The notes: generated from the letters alone by a model not told the origin. Counted from the first letter of the stretch, positions 23,237 through 33,159 are shown. The stretch: 39,029 nt of DNA from RBG-16-66-20 sp049651845 (GCA_049651845.1 JBASCW010000076.1:1-39029), one strand, 5' to 3'. A program made the numbers and translations.

Positions 23237-24451
23237 TCAGTTCAGCGCAGAGTAGATCATGTTGCGGTACAGCTCGCGGTAGTAGCCGCGCTGGTTCGGG
23301 GCCTGCATCATCCAGACCGCGATCAGGCGCTCCTTCGGGTCGATCCAGAAGTAGGTGCCGCCGTAGCCCGCCCAGTTGTAGTCGCCGGCGCTGCCTTGGG
23401 TCGACGACAGGCCGTTGGCGTGGCGCACGGCAAAGCCGAGGCCGAAGCCGTAGCCCGGTCCCGGGCCGCGCATCGCGCCAAGATGATCGCTGCTCATGTA
23501 TTCCACGGTCTTGCGCGACAGGATGCGCACGCCGCCCAGCTCACCGCCGTTCAGCAGCATCTGCGCGAAGCGCAAGTAGTCGGCCGCCGTGGAGACGAGC
23601 CCCTGGCCGCCGGCGAGGTACTTCGGCGGCTCGCGCACCTTGAGCAGGTTGATCGCCGCGCCTGAATCGGGATCCTTGGCGAACGCTTCCGCGAGCCGCG
23701 GCTGCTTCGCCGCATCCGCATAGAAGGCCGTGTCCTTCATGCCGAGCGGCCCCAGGATGCGCGCCTGCAGGTAGGCGTCGAGCGGCTGGCCGCTCACGCG
23801 CTCGATGACGTGGCCGAGCACGTCGGTCGAGCGGCCGTATTCCCAGGTCGTGCCCGGCTGGTACGCGAGCGGCACCTTGGCGAGCTTCTGCGCCAGCTCG
23901 GCGTTGCTGTGGTCGTCCGCATCCACGCCGTTCTTGGTGTACAGCTCCTTCACCATCGACTTGCCGAACACGCCGTAGGTGAAGCCGGAGGTGTGGCGCA
24001 GCAGGTCCTGGATCGTTGGCTGGCGCTGCGCAGCAACGACGTCCAGCTTGCCGTCCTTCTCCACGCCGACCTTGAGGCCCTTCAACTCGGGGATGTGTTT
24101 TGACACCGGGTCGGAGAGCATGAGCCTGCCCTCCTCGACCAGCATCATCAGGCCAACCGAGACGATCGGCTTGGTCATCGAATAGATGCGGAAGATGGAA
24201 TCTTCGCGCATCGGCGCGCCGTTCGCCGGATCCTGCTTGCCCAGGGTCTTGCTGTAGAGCAGCTGGCCGTCCCGCTGCACCATCATCACCACGCCGGGAA
24301 TGCGGCCGCGGTCGACGTCGGCCGATATGGTCCTTTCGAGCCGCGCGAGGCCTTCGGCGGAAAACCCGTTGCCGGTCGCGGCCGGTTGCGAAGCGCAGCC
24401 AGACAGGATGGCGAGCGCGAGCGCGGGCCACAGCATATGATTCTTCAGCAT
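23237..24451 (-). CDS. Lipoprotein serine hydrolase, beta-lactamase / EstB family
   Basis: This 404-residue protein has a lipoprotein signal (MLKNHMLWPALALAILSGC, lipobox LSGC) and a beta-lactamase-fold domain. The nucleophile motif is SMTK (in FRIYSMTKPIVSVGLMML), a tyrosine motif YGRS lies in WEYGRSTDVLGHV, and GYGGTYFWID stands in place of the KTG/HGG box. Such class C-like enzymes are usually esterases rather than antibiotic-hydrolysing lactamases. The lipoprotein would sit in the outer or inner membrane facing the periplasm. The start at 24451 has GGGAGAG just upstream and gives a complete signal peptide; the frame is open farther upstream without family resemblance. It diverges from the broken amidohydrolase gene. 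Confidence 0.88.
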   Translation of the reverse strand: MLKNHMLWPALALAILSGCASQPAATGNGFSAEGLARLERTISADVDRGRIPGVVMMVQRDGQLLYSKTLGKQDPANGAPMREDSIFRIYSMTKPIVSVGLMMLVEEGRLMLSDPVSKHIPELKGLKVGVEKDGKLDVVAAQRQPTIQDLLRHTSGFTYGVFGKSMVKELYTKNGVDADDHSNAELAQKLAKVPLAYQPGTTWEYGRSTDVLGHVIERVSGQPLDAYLQARILGPLGMKDTAFYADAAKQPRLAEAFAKDPDSGAAINLLKVREPPKYLAGGQGLVSTAADYLRFAQMLLNGGELGGVRILSRKTVEYMSSDHLGAMRGPGPGYGFGLGFAVRHANGLSSTQGSAGDYNWAGYGGTYFWIDPKERLIAVWMMQAPNQRGYYRELYRNMIYSALN

Positions 24452-24492
24452 GACTCTCCCCTTTGAACTCCGTTCGCAAGGATAGCGCCGAA

Positions 24493-25121
24493 ATGGCCGA
24501 CTGCATCGACATCCACACGCACATCGTGCCGGAGAGGTTTCCGGCCTACGCGGGCAAGGGCCGCGACGTGCCCTGGCCGTCCATGGCCGAGGCGCACGCC
24601 TGCCACAAGCACGTGATGAGATGATCTCCGGCAAGGTGTACCGCACGGTGGCCGACGGCAGCTGGAGCGTGCCGCGGCGCATCGAGGCGATGGGCGCGAT
24701 GCGCGTCGCGCGCCAGGCGCTCTCGCCGATGCCCGAGCTGCTGTCGTACTGGCTGCCGCCGCAGGACGCAAAGGCGCTGATCCGCTACCTGAACGAGCAG
24801 ATCGCCGAGATGGTCGTGCTCGCGCCGGATCGCTTCATCGGCCTCGGCGCCGTGCCGTTGCAGGATGTCGACAGCGCGATTGTTGAATTGAATTTCATAA
24901 CCGACGAACTCAGCTTCCCTGGAGTCGAGATTGCAAGCCACGTCAACGGCGTCTCGATCGGCGACGCGCGCTTCGAGCCCTTCTTCGCCGCCGCCGAGCG
25001 GATCGGCGCGCTCGGCGTGCTGCTGCCGCGCTTGGTGCATGCCTGGAACGCGATTCCCAAGGCAAAGGAGTCGCTCACCGAATCGCCCGCAGTCACCGCG
25101 CGGCGCTTCCTCGGCCTCTAG
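24493..25121 (+). pseudogene. Broken ACMSD-type amidohydrolase
   Basis: The remnant begins MADCIDIHTHIVPERFPAYAG, with the HxH metal motif of the amidohydrolase/ACMSD (carboxymuconate-semialdehyde decarboxylase-like) family. Frame 1 ends at a TGA at 24622-24624. The family sequence continues in another frame from 24621 (MISGKVYRTVADGSWSVPRRI, LSPMPELLSYWL, RFIGLGAVPLQDVD). The cause looks like a 5-bp tandem duplication, GATGA at 24615-24619 and again at 24620-24624. Downstream, residues after FFAAAERIGA jump to LPRLVHAWNAIPKAKESL and then from TARRF straight to the terminal LGL. Relative to a roughly 330-residue family member, about 30 and about 55 residues appear lost. The gene is therefore dead. 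Confidence 0.75.
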
Positions 25122-25124
25122 CGC

Positions 25125-25559
25125 TCAGCCCGGCGGCGGGCTCGGCGGCACCCTGGTCCAGCCCTCGGGGCAGCTCTGCGCCTGCGGGTAGTACTGGCGC
25201 GCCGAGGGGCAGTAGTACCAGAACGCTTCCGGCGCCCGCGGAACGGGCTCCACGTAGACGGGCGGCTGCTCGACGTACACCGGCGCCACCGCGGGCGCGA
25301 CGTAAACCGACGGCGCGTAGTAGCCCGGGTAGCCGTCGTAGTACGGCCAGCCGCCATAGAAGAAACCGCTGCGATAGTGCGGCCGGTAGTGGCGATGAGG
25401 GTGGCCGTAATGCCGCTGGCCCTGGCCGTGGTGGCGGCTCCCTGCCGAGTCTCCGCCGTCGTGCCCGCCCCGCCCGCCGCCCGGCCGCGCCTCGGCGATG
25501 CTGGCGCCCGCGAGGAGCAAGGCAGCCGCGAAGATGGCGGCGTTGCGCACCGTGACCAT
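25125..25559 (-). CDS. Exported Tyr/Pro/His-rich protein with C-terminal YYCP motif
   Basis: This 144-residue protein has a signal peptide (MVTVRNAAIFAAALLLAGASIAEA) followed by a Gly/His-rich stretch and a Tyr/Pro-rich central region (PYYDGYPGYYAPSVYVAPAV). The C-terminal motif is FWYYCPSARQYYPQAQSCPE, which occurs at the end of many small exported proteobacterial proteins of unknown function. The two cysteines could form a disulphide in the periplasm. The ATG at 25559 has a -10-like TAAGGT (25571 to 25566 on the minus strand) only 6 bp upstream, suggesting a leaderless transcript. No link to its neighbours is apparent. Confidence 0.8.
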   Translation of the reverse strand: MVTVRNAAIFAAALLLAGASIAEARPGGGRGGHDGGDSAGSRHHGQGQRHYGHPHRHYRPHYRSGFFYGGWPYYDGYPGYYAPSVYVAPAVAPVYVEQPPVYVEPVPRAPEAFWYYCPSARQYYPQAQSCPEGWTRVPPSPPPG

Positions 25560-25618
25560 GGCCGCACCTTAGCACCGGCGCTACGGCGAAGTCGTAACGA
25601 ATTGTGACGCGTCGCCGC

Positions 25619-26341
25619 CTAGCGCCGGCCGTCGTACCAGGGCGAGCAGTCCTTGGCGTTGCGCAGCATGCGGCGCGGATGCAGCAGGAAGCGCGCGAAC
25701 ACGCGCGCCAGTTCCGTTGCGCCGTAAAGGTGCATCTTGCGGTTGCTCGTGCGCAGCGGATGCCGGCGCAGGATGCGGAATTCCCTGCCCTCCTGCCGCG
25801 CGAGCCGCTTCAGGCGCTGCGACAGGTCGAGCTCCTCCGAGGCGTAGAGCTCCTCGCTGAAGCCGCCGACGCGGCGGAAGGCCGCCGCCTCGCAGTAGAC
25901 GAAGGCGCCGGCCGCCCAGCGCAGCGTCGTGCTGATCGCGTTCCAGAAGCCGAGCACCGCGCGCACCGCCAGCTCCGGGTCTGCGGTGGCGATGGTGCTG
26001 CCGCCGCCGATCGCGCGGCCGCTGCCGATCGCCTCGCGCAGGTCCTCGAACAGCTCCCGGCTCGGCGTGGAGTCGGCGTCCACGAACACCAGCCACTCGC
26101 CCAAGGCCGCCGCGGCGCCGCGGTTGCGCGCGCGCGAGATCTGGTTGTGCGGCTCGAACACCACCGTGGCACCGGCCGCGCGCGCGATCTCGGCCGTGCG
26201 GTCGGTGGAATTGTTGTCGCAGACGATGAGCTCCCAGCCGCCTGCCTGCTCGAACACCGACGCAGCGTCGCGGATCGCCTGCAGCGAAACGGCGAGCAGG
26301 CGCTCCTCGTTGAACGCCGGGACGACGACCGAGAGTTTCAA
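25619..26341 (-). CDS. Family 2 glycosyltransferase
   Basis: This 240-residue GT-A glycosyltransferase has the N-terminal LSVVVPAFNEERLL, the nucleotide-binding VCDNNSTDRTAEIAR, the DXD-type metal motif FVDADSTPS, and the acceptor-side GGFSEELYASEELDLSQRL. It would transfer a sugar from a nucleotide donor, probably to a lipid or envelope glycan. The likely start is the TTG at 26341: it gives the correct family N terminus and overlaps the bclA stop codon by 4 bp (TTGA). The frame runs on upstream through bclA antisense-free sequence, but that part is out of family. Translational coupling to a benzoate-CoA ligase gene is an unexpected pairing. Confidence 0.82.
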   Translation of the reverse strand: MKLSVVVPAFNEERLLAVSLQAIRDAASVFEQAGGWELIVCDNNSTDRTAEIARAAGATVVFEPHNQISRARNRGAAAALGEWLVFVDADSTPSRELFEDLREAIGSGRAIGGGSTIATADPELAVRAVLGFWNAISTTLRWAAGAFVYCEAAAFRRVGGFSEELYASEELDLSQRLKRLARQEGREFRILRRHPLRTSNRKMHLYGATELARVFARFLLHPRRMLRNAKDCSPWYDGRR

Positions 26342-27849
26342 TCCCGCAGCTTGAAGCGCTGAATCTTGCCGGTCGCGGTCTTGGGCAGGTCGGTCCTGAA
26401 CTCGACCCAGCGCGGGTACTTGTAGGGCGCGAGCTTGGACTTGCAGAAATCCTGCAGCTCCTCGATCGTCGCCTGCTTGCCGGGCTTGAACACCACGAAG
26501 GCCTTGGGCTTGACCAGCTTCTGCTCGTCTTCCTTGCCGACCACCGCCGCTTCGAGCACCGCTTCGTGCGAGACCAACGCGGCCTCGACTTCCGCGGGCG
26601 AAACCCAGATGCCGGAGACCTTCAGCATGTCGTCGGTGCGGCCGCCGTAGGCGTAGAAGCCGTCGGCGTCCTGGGTGTACTTGTCGCCGCTGCGCGTCCA
26701 TTCGCCCACGAAGGTGCCGCGGCTCTTGGCGCGGTTGTTCCAGTAGCCGTTGGCGGCGGTAGGACCCTTGATCAGGAGCTCGCCCAGCTCGCCCTGCTTG
26801 ACGTCGTTGCCGTGCTCGTCCACGAGCCTGAGCTCGTAGCCCGGCACCGCCTTGCCCGTGGTGCCGTAGCGCAGGTCGCCGGGCCGGTTGGACAGGAAGA
26901 TGTGCAGCATCTCGGTCGAGCCGATGCCGTCGTAGATCTCGACGCCGGTCTTCTCCTTGAAGCTCTTGGATATCTGGGGCGGCAGGGCTTCGCCCGCCGA
27001 AACACACATTCTCAGATTCAAGAGATCCTTGAACGGAAAAGCGGGCGAAGCCAGCATGGCGGCGTAGAGCGTCGGCACGCCGAAGAAGAGGGTCGGCTTG
27101 CGCTCCAGCAACCGCTTGAACACGGCGTCGGGCGTCGGCCGCTCGGCCATGACGACCGTCGTCGCGCCGGCCGCGAGCGGGAACGAGAGCGAGTTGCCCA
27201 GGCCGTAGGCGAAAAAGAACTTCGCCGCCGAGAACACCACATCGGAGTCCTTGAGGCCCAGCACGCCCCTGGCGTAGAGCTCCGCGGTCATGCGCATGCT
27301 CGAGTGCACGTGCACCGTGCCCTTGGGCATGCCGGTCGAGCCCGAGGAATAGAGCCAGAAGCACGGGTCGTCACACGTGGTGGCTGCCGCCTTGAGACTT
27401 GAACCTGATTTCGAAAGTAATTCTGCGAAAGGCGGAACCAGTACATGCTCGAGAAACGGCAACTTCGAGAGGAACGGATCGAACTGCGGCTTGAGCGGCG
27501 CCGAAACGAGCAGCGCCTTGGCACGGCTGTCCGAGAGCATGTACTCGTAGTCCTTCGGCGTGAGCAGCGTGTTGACCGCGACCGGCACGATGCCGGCCTT
27601 GATCGCGCCGAGGAAGGCCACCGGCCAGTCGATGGAATCGTGCATCGCGATGAGGATGCGGTCCTCCATGCGCAGGCCGAGCTGCAGCAGGTGATTGCCG
27701 AAGCGGTTGACGCGCTCGGCGAGCGCGGCGTAGCTGCACTGTCCCGCGTCGTCGATGTAGGCGACCTTGGCGCCGCGGCCCGCCTTCAGGTTGCCGCCGA
27801 CCAGGTCCTCGGCGGCGTTGTAGTCGCGCGCAATCTCGGGTAGCTGCAT
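26338..27849 (-). CDS. bclA: Benzoate-CoA ligase
   Basis: This 503-residue AMP-forming ligase is of the benzoate/4-hydroxybenzoate type. It contains FWLYSSGSTGMPKGTVHVH (P-loop), the adenine-loop YDGIGSTEML, the hinge FYAYGGRTDDMLKVSGIWVS, and C-terminal LPKTATGKIQRFKL with the catalytic lysine. The N terminus MQLPEIARDYNAAEDLVGGN is characteristic. It makes benzoyl-CoA, the substrate of BoxB, from benzoate, CoA and ATP, and may also accept 4-hydroxybenzoate to feed HcrABC. The start at 27849 is fixed by AGGAGGAG just upstream; an earlier ATG at 27882 has no such signal. It lies 25 bp downstream of the flavodoxin gene and is coupled to the glycosyltransferase gene. Confidence 0.92.
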   Translation of the reverse strand: MQLPEIARDYNAAEDLVGGNLKAGRGAKVAYIDDAGQCSYAALAERVNRFGNHLLQLGLRMEDRILIAMHDSIDWPVAFLGAIKAGIVPVAVNTLLTPKDYEYMLSDSRAKALLVSAPLKPQFDPFLSKLPFLEHVLVPPFAELLSKSGSSLKAAATTCDDPCFWLYSSGSTGMPKGTVHVHSSMRMTAELYARGVLGLKDSDVVFSAAKFFFAYGLGNSLSFPLAAGATTVVMAERPTPDAVFKRLLERKPTLFFGVPTLYAAMLASPAFPFKDLLNLRMCVSAGEALPPQISKSFKEKTGVEIYDGIGSTEMLHIFLSNRPGDLRYGTTGKAVPGYELRLVDEHGNDVKQGELGELLIKGPTAANGYWNNRAKSRGTFVGEWTRSGDKYTQDADGFYAYGGRTDDMLKVSGIWVSPAEVEAALVSHEAVLEAAVVGKEDEQKLVKPKAFVVFKPGKQATIEELQDFCKSKLAPYKYPRWVEFRTDLPKTATGKIQRFKLRD

Positions 27850-27874
27850 GTCTCCTCCTGCTTCGATTCTAGCT

Positions 27875-28360
27875 TCAGGCAACCCCGGCGGCAGCGGCCT
27901 CCTTCGCCAGCGCGAGCCAGCCCTCGCCCCACTCCACGGCCGTCTCCTCGGGCAGCGTGCCCGACGAGGCGTCGTGCTGCACGCGCTCGCCGATGCGCCG
28001 CGCGCCCAGCTCGGCGAGCAGCTCGTCGAAACGCTTGCCGCCGAAGTTGAAGGTTTCCGCGTAGGTGCGGTCGCCCAGGCCGAACACCCCGTAGCGCACG
28101 CGCGACAGATCGGGCCGCTGCGCCTTGAGGCGCTCGTAGAAGGCCTTGGCGTTGTCCGGCACGTCGCCCTGGCCGTAGGTCGAGGTGACCACCAGGAACA
28201 CGCCTTCGCGCGCGAACACGCCCTCGTCCAGCTTGTCCATGAGCAGCGTCTCGACCTGGATGCCGTCGCCGTCCCCCGGGTTGTCCCACGCGAGCTCGAG
28301 CTCCTGCGCGACGAGCTGCGCCGTCCCCGTCATGGTGCCGACCAGGAGAGTCAGTTTCAT
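27875..28360 (-). CDS. Flavodoxin-domain protein (MioC-like)
   Basis: This short-chain flavodoxin has 161 residues (163 if it starts at 28366). The FMN phosphate loop is LVGTMTGTAQLVAQEL, followed by TSTYGQGDVPDNAKAFYERL and FGLGDRTYAETFNFGGKRFDELL, which surround the isoalloxazine ring. It should act as a one-electron carrier in the cytoplasm. Being first in the leftward operon with bclA and facing boxR suggests a role in electron supply to the box pathway, perhaps to BoxB, since no boxA reductase gene is in this window. That role is inference. A strong leftward promoter ends only a few bases upstream, so the message is nearly leaderless from 28360. Confidence 0.85.
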   Translation of the reverse strand: MKLTLLVGTMTGTAQLVAQELELAWDNPGDGDGIQVETLLMDKLDEGVFAREGVFLVVTSTYGQGDVPDNAKAFYERLKAQRPDLSRVRYGVFGLGDRTYAETFNFGGKRFDELLAELGARRIGERVQHDASSGTLPEETAVEWGEGWLALAKEAAAAGVA

Positions 28361-28388
28361 TGACATCTAATATATTGCACCATAGAAT
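28360..28388 (+). promoter_or_regulatory. Sigma-70 promoter of boxR-boxC-boxB
   Basis: TTGACA at 28360-28365 (perfect -35), a 17-bp spacer and TAGAAT at 28383-28388 (5 of 6 to TATAAT) form a strong rightward promoter with a start near 28395. The boxR ATG follows at 28410. The -35 overlaps the start of the flavodoxin gene. Confidence 0.7.
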
Positions 28389-28397
28389 CGCGGTCAA
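28369..28397 (-). promoter_or_regulatory. Sigma-70 promoter of flavodoxin-bclA operon
   Basis: On the minus strand TTGACC (28397 to 28392), a 17-bp spacer and TATATT (28374 to 28369) give a strong leftward promoter with a start near 28362. It interlocks with the boxR promoter over 20 bp, so the two cannot be occupied together. A TGCA at 28376-28379 in the shared spacer is a possible BoxR contact, since relatives such as BzdR bind TGCA-containing sites. Confidence 0.65.
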
Positions 28398-28409
28398 GAA
28401 TTATAGTTC

Positions 28410-29173
28410 ATGAACGCACCCCCGACCGCCGCGCAGCAGGAAGCGGCCTACCTCTCCCGGCTCGGCGACCGCGTGCGCGCCTGGCGCGCCGCGCACGGCA
28501 CCACGCGCAAGTCGCTCGCCGCCGCCTCCGGCGTCTCCGAGCGCTACCTCGCGCAGCTCGAGGCCGGCCAGGGCAACATCTCGGTGCTGCTGCTGCGCAA
28601 GCTCGCGCGCGCGATGAGCGTGGCGGTCGAGACCCTGGTGCGCGAGGCGCCGGACGATGCGCCGCTCGCGCGCCGCATCGCGCTGGTGGGACTGCGCGGC
28701 GCGGGCAAGTCGAGCCTGGGCGCCAAGCTCGCCGCCGCGCTCGGCATGCCGTTCATCGAGCTCGACGCGGAGGTCGAGCGCGAAGCGGGCGCGCCGCTCG
28801 CCGAGGTCTTTGCGATGTACGGCCAGGAAGGCTACCGGCGCTTCGAGCGCCGCGCGCTGGAGCGCGTGCTGGCCGAGCGCGCGCGCGCGGTGATCGCCAC
28901 CGGCGGCAGCCTGGTCACCGACCCCGACACCTATCGCCTGCTGCGCGACAGCTGCCGCACGGTCTGGCTGAAGGCGAAGCCCGAAGAGCACATGAGCCGC
29001 GTCATGGCGCAGGGCGACCTGCGCCCGTTCAAAGGGCGCTCGGCGGCGATCGACGAGATCCGCCGCCTGCTCGACGACCGCGACCGCCTGTATGCGCTCG
29101 CCGACGCGACCCTGGAAACCTCGGGGCGCACGCCGAAGGCCACCCTCGAAGAACTGAAGAGCAAGGTCAAGAC

Positions 29174-29177
<4 letters not shown>
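28410..29177 (+). CDS. boxR: BoxR: XRE-type regulator fused to shikimate kinase-like domain
   Basis: This 255-residue transcription factor has an N-terminal XRE helix-turn-helix (about residues 18-75, with SLAAASGVSERYLAQLEAGQ) joined to a shikimate kinase-like domain (about 88-250) with Walker A GLRGAGKS (94-101). The kinase-like part is thought to bind benzoyl-CoA as inducer rather than act as a kinase. BoxR and its relative BzdR repress box/bzd genes until benzoyl-CoA accumulates. The gene is the first of boxR-boxC-boxB and overlaps boxC by ATGA. It is somewhat shorter than the roughly 300 residues I associate with the family, mostly at the N terminus. Confidence 0.92.
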
Positions 29178-30745
<1,568 letters not shown>

Positions 30746-30747
30746 CC

Positions 30748-32160
30748 ATGAGCGGCATCAACTACTCCGAGAAGATCCCGAACAACGTCAACCTGGTGGG
30801 CGACCGCACGCTGCAGCGCGCGCTCGAGCACTGGCAGCCGCACTTCCTCGACTGGTGGCGCAACATGGGGCCGAGCGATTTCCAGGGCGCCGACGTCTAC
30901 CTGCGCACCGCGGTGTCGGTGGACGCCGACGGCTGGGCGCAGTACGGCGCGGTCAGGATGCCGGACTACCGCTGGGGCATCTTCCTCGCCGACGCGGTGC
31001 CGGACCGGCGCATCCATTTCGGCGACGGCATCGGCCAGCCGGTCTGGCAGCAGGTGCCGGGCGAATACCGCTCCACGCTGCGCCGCCTGATCGTCACGCA
31101 GGGCGACACCGAGCCCGCCTCGGTCGAGCAGCAGCGCCTGCTCGGCCACACCTGCCCCTCGCTGTACGACCTGCGCAACCTGTTCCAGGTCAATGTCGAG
31201 GAAGGCCGCCACCTGTGGGCGATGGTCTACCTGCTGCACGCCTACTTCGGCCGCGACGGCCGCGAGGAGGCCGAGGAATTGCTCGCGCGACATTCAGGGG
31301 ATGCCGACAAGCCGAGGATCCTTTCCACCTTCAACGAGCCGATCGGCGACTGGCTGTCGTTCTACTGCTTCACCTACTTCACCGACCGCGACGGCAAGTA
31401 CCAGCTGAAGAGCCTGGCGGAATCGGCCTTCGACCCGCTGTCGCGCACCTGCCGCTTCATGCTCACCGAGGAAGCGCACCACATGTTCGTCGGCGAGACC
31501 GGCATCGGCCGGGTCGTGAAGCGCACGCTGGAAGTCATGAAGGAACTCGGCACCGACGACCCCGCGCGCATCCGCGATCACGGCGCGGTGGACCTGCCGC
31601 TGCTGCAGAAGTACCTCAATTTCTGGTGCTCCTCCTCGCTCGACCTGTTCGGCTCGGAGATCTCGTCCAACGCGGCGGCCAACTTCGCCGCGGCGCTCAA
31701 GGGCCGGCCCGACGAGACCTCGTACGCCGATCACGTGCTGCGCGACAAGACGCTCGACATGGAGACGCCCAGGGGCGTCGAGAAGGTGCCGATGCTGAAC
31801 GCGCTGAACGAGGTGATGCGCGCGTCTTACCTGAAGGACTGCGAGATCGGCCTGAAGCGCTGGAACCGCGCCATCGAGCGCGCCGGCCAGTCCTTCCGCC
31901 TGACGCTGCCCTCGCCGCGCTTTCGCCGCTCGATCGGCTCCTGGGTCGGCCAGCCGGTGACGCCGGAGGGCAAGCTGATCTCGCAGGACGAGTACGCCAG
32001 GCGCATCGGCGACTGGATCCCGACCGAGACCGACAAGGCCTACGTGCGCTCGCTCATGCAGCGCGTGGCCGCGCCCGGCAAGATGGCCGGCTGGGTGGCG
32101 CCGCCTGAGCGCGGCATCAACAACCTGCCGGTGGAGTACGAGTACGTCAAGCTTCACTGA
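30748..32160 (+). CDS. boxB: Benzoyl-CoA 2,3-epoxidase oxygenase subunit BoxB
   Basis: This 470-residue class I di-iron oxygenase epoxidises benzoyl-CoA at C2-C3 with O2. Iron-binding helices contain EEGRHLWAMVYLLH (residues about 151-164) and LTEEAHHMFVGETG (about 236-249), the paired ExxH motifs expected for the di-iron centre. Length matches the family. Electrons normally come from NADPH through the iron-sulfur flavoprotein BoxA, whose gene is not seen here. The ATG lies 2 bp after the boxC stop. The boxR-C-B order and tight packing indicate a single transcript. Confidence 0.94.
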   Translation: MSGINYSEKIPNNVNLVGDRTLQRALEHWQPHFLDWWRNMGPSDFQGADVYLRTAVSVDADGWAQYGAVRMPDYRWGIFLADAVPDRRIHFGDGIGQPVWQQVPGEYRSTLRRLIVTQGDTEPASVEQQRLLGHTCPSLYDLRNLFQVNVEEGRHLWAMVYLLHAYFGRDGREEAEELLARHSGDADKPRILSTFNEPIGDWLSFYCFTYFTDRDGKYQLKSLAESAFDPLSRTCRFMLTEEAHHMFVGETGIGRVVKRTLEVMKELGTDDPARIRDHGAVDLPLLQKYLNFWCSSSLDLFGSEISSNAAANFAAALKGRPDETSYADHVLRDKTLDMETPRGVEKVPMLNALNEVMRASYLKDCEIGLKRWNRAIERAGQSFRLTLPSPRFRRSIGSWVGQPVTPEGKLISQDEYARRIGDWIPTETDKAYVRSLMQRVAAPGKMAGWVAPPERGINNLPVEYEYVKLH

Positions 32161-32188
32161 CCAGGAGCGCGCCGAGTTCCTCAACCGG

Positions 32189-32575
32189 ATGCTCGAAACG
32201 GAGCGCGCCGGCGCACGAGCTCTTGTTGTCCTTCTGGAGGATTTTCCCCGTAAATCGTCCGATTGGAACACTTTGCGTCAAGTACAGGCGGACGAGGCGC
32301 ACAACTGCGCGCTGATCGGCAAGCTGCTCGACGGCATGCGCGTGCCGCACAGCCACACGACCGGCGAGTTCTACGACAAGGCGGTGGCGGTAAAGGGCGC
32401 GCGCGCGCGCATCGAGTTGCTGGTGCGCGGCCTGCGCTGGGCCGTGAAGCGCTTCGACGAGGCGCTGCCGCGCCTCGACGGCGCAGCGCTCGAGCTGTTC
32501 GCGCGCATGCGCGCATCGCACCTGCGCAGCATCGCCGCCTGCGAGCAGGTTGCGGGTAAACTCGCGGAGAAGTGA
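32189..32575 (+). CDS. DUF6306-like helical protein downstream of boxB
   Basis: This 128-residue helical protein has the sequence MLETERAGARALVVLLEDF, QADEAHNCALIGKLLDGM and SHTTGEFYDKAVAVKG. E and H residues in EAHN and the N-terminal ETERAGA resemble ferritin-like di-iron proteins of the DUF6306 group, which I recall next to aromatic or sulfur metabolism genes. The function is unknown. The open frame extends upstream (SSFTDQERAEFLNR) without a usable start codon, so a few residues may have been lost or an unusual start is used. It begins 28 bp after boxB and overlaps the next gene by GTGA. Confidence 0.65.
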   Translation: MLETERAGARALVVLLEDFPRKSSDWNTLRQVQADEAHNCALIGKLLDGMRVPHSHTTGEFYDKAVAVKGARARIELLVRGLRWAVKRFDEALPRLDGAALELFARMRASHLRSIAACEQVAGKLAEK

Positions 32576-33159
32576 GCGCTCCCGCCCCGAATCTCTCCCG
32601 CCTGCGCGGTTTCGTCCAGGACATGACGCACCTGGTCGGGCGCCACGGCGGCGACGAGGCGCGCATGCTCGACGAGGGCGCGAAGCTGCTGCGGGACCTG
32701 GTCACACGCGACGACTGGCTGCCCGAGGCCTATGCCGCGCCCTCGCCCGAGTCCTACCGGCAGTACCTTCTGTACTGCGATCCGCTCGAGCGCTTCTCGG
32801 TGGTGAGCTTCGTCTGGATGCCGGGCCACCGCACGCCGATCCACGATCACACGGTCTGGGGCCTGGTGGGCGTGATGCGCGGCGTGGAGATGTGCGAAGA
32901 GTTTTCGCCCGACATCAGGAAGACGAATTCGCATGAAGTAAAGCCCGGTGATGTCGACCGTGTCTCGCCTCGCATAGGCGATGTCCACGTCGTATCGAAC
33001 GCCGGCCCGCTGACCGCCGTGAGCATCCACGTCTACGGCGCCAACATCGGCGCGGTGCGCCGGCACACCTTCGATCCGGCCACCGGCCAGCCGAAGGAAT
33101 TCGTCTCCGGCTACCACAACGCGGCCGTTCCCAACCTGTGGGACCGCTCCAAGGAGTAG
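32572..33159 (+). CDS. Cysteine dioxygenase-like cupin protein
   Basis: This 195-residue cupin belongs to the cysteine/3-mercaptopropionate dioxygenase superfamily. Iron ligands are visible as H91 and H93 (TPIHDHTVWG) and H139 (GDVHVVSN), and the SIHVYG sequence supplies the His153-Tyr155 part of the active-site triad. Such enzymes oxidise a thiol to a sulfinate using O2 and Fe(II). Translation starts at GTG 32572, overlapping the previous stop (GTGA), so it is coupled to the DUF6306-like gene. Placement after boxB suggests a role tied to aromatic CoA metabolism, perhaps oxidising a thiol product, but the substrate is unknown. Confidence 0.8.
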   Translation: MSAPAPNLSRLRGFVQDMTHLVGRHGGDEARMLDEGAKLLRDLVTRDDWLPEAYAAPSPESYRQYLLYCDPLERFSVVSFVWMPGHRTPIHDHTVWGLVGVMRGVEMCEEFSPDIRKTNSHEVKPGDVDRVSPRIGDVHVVSNAGPLTAVSIHVYGANIGAVRRHTFDPATGQPKEFVSGYHNAAVPNLWDRSKE

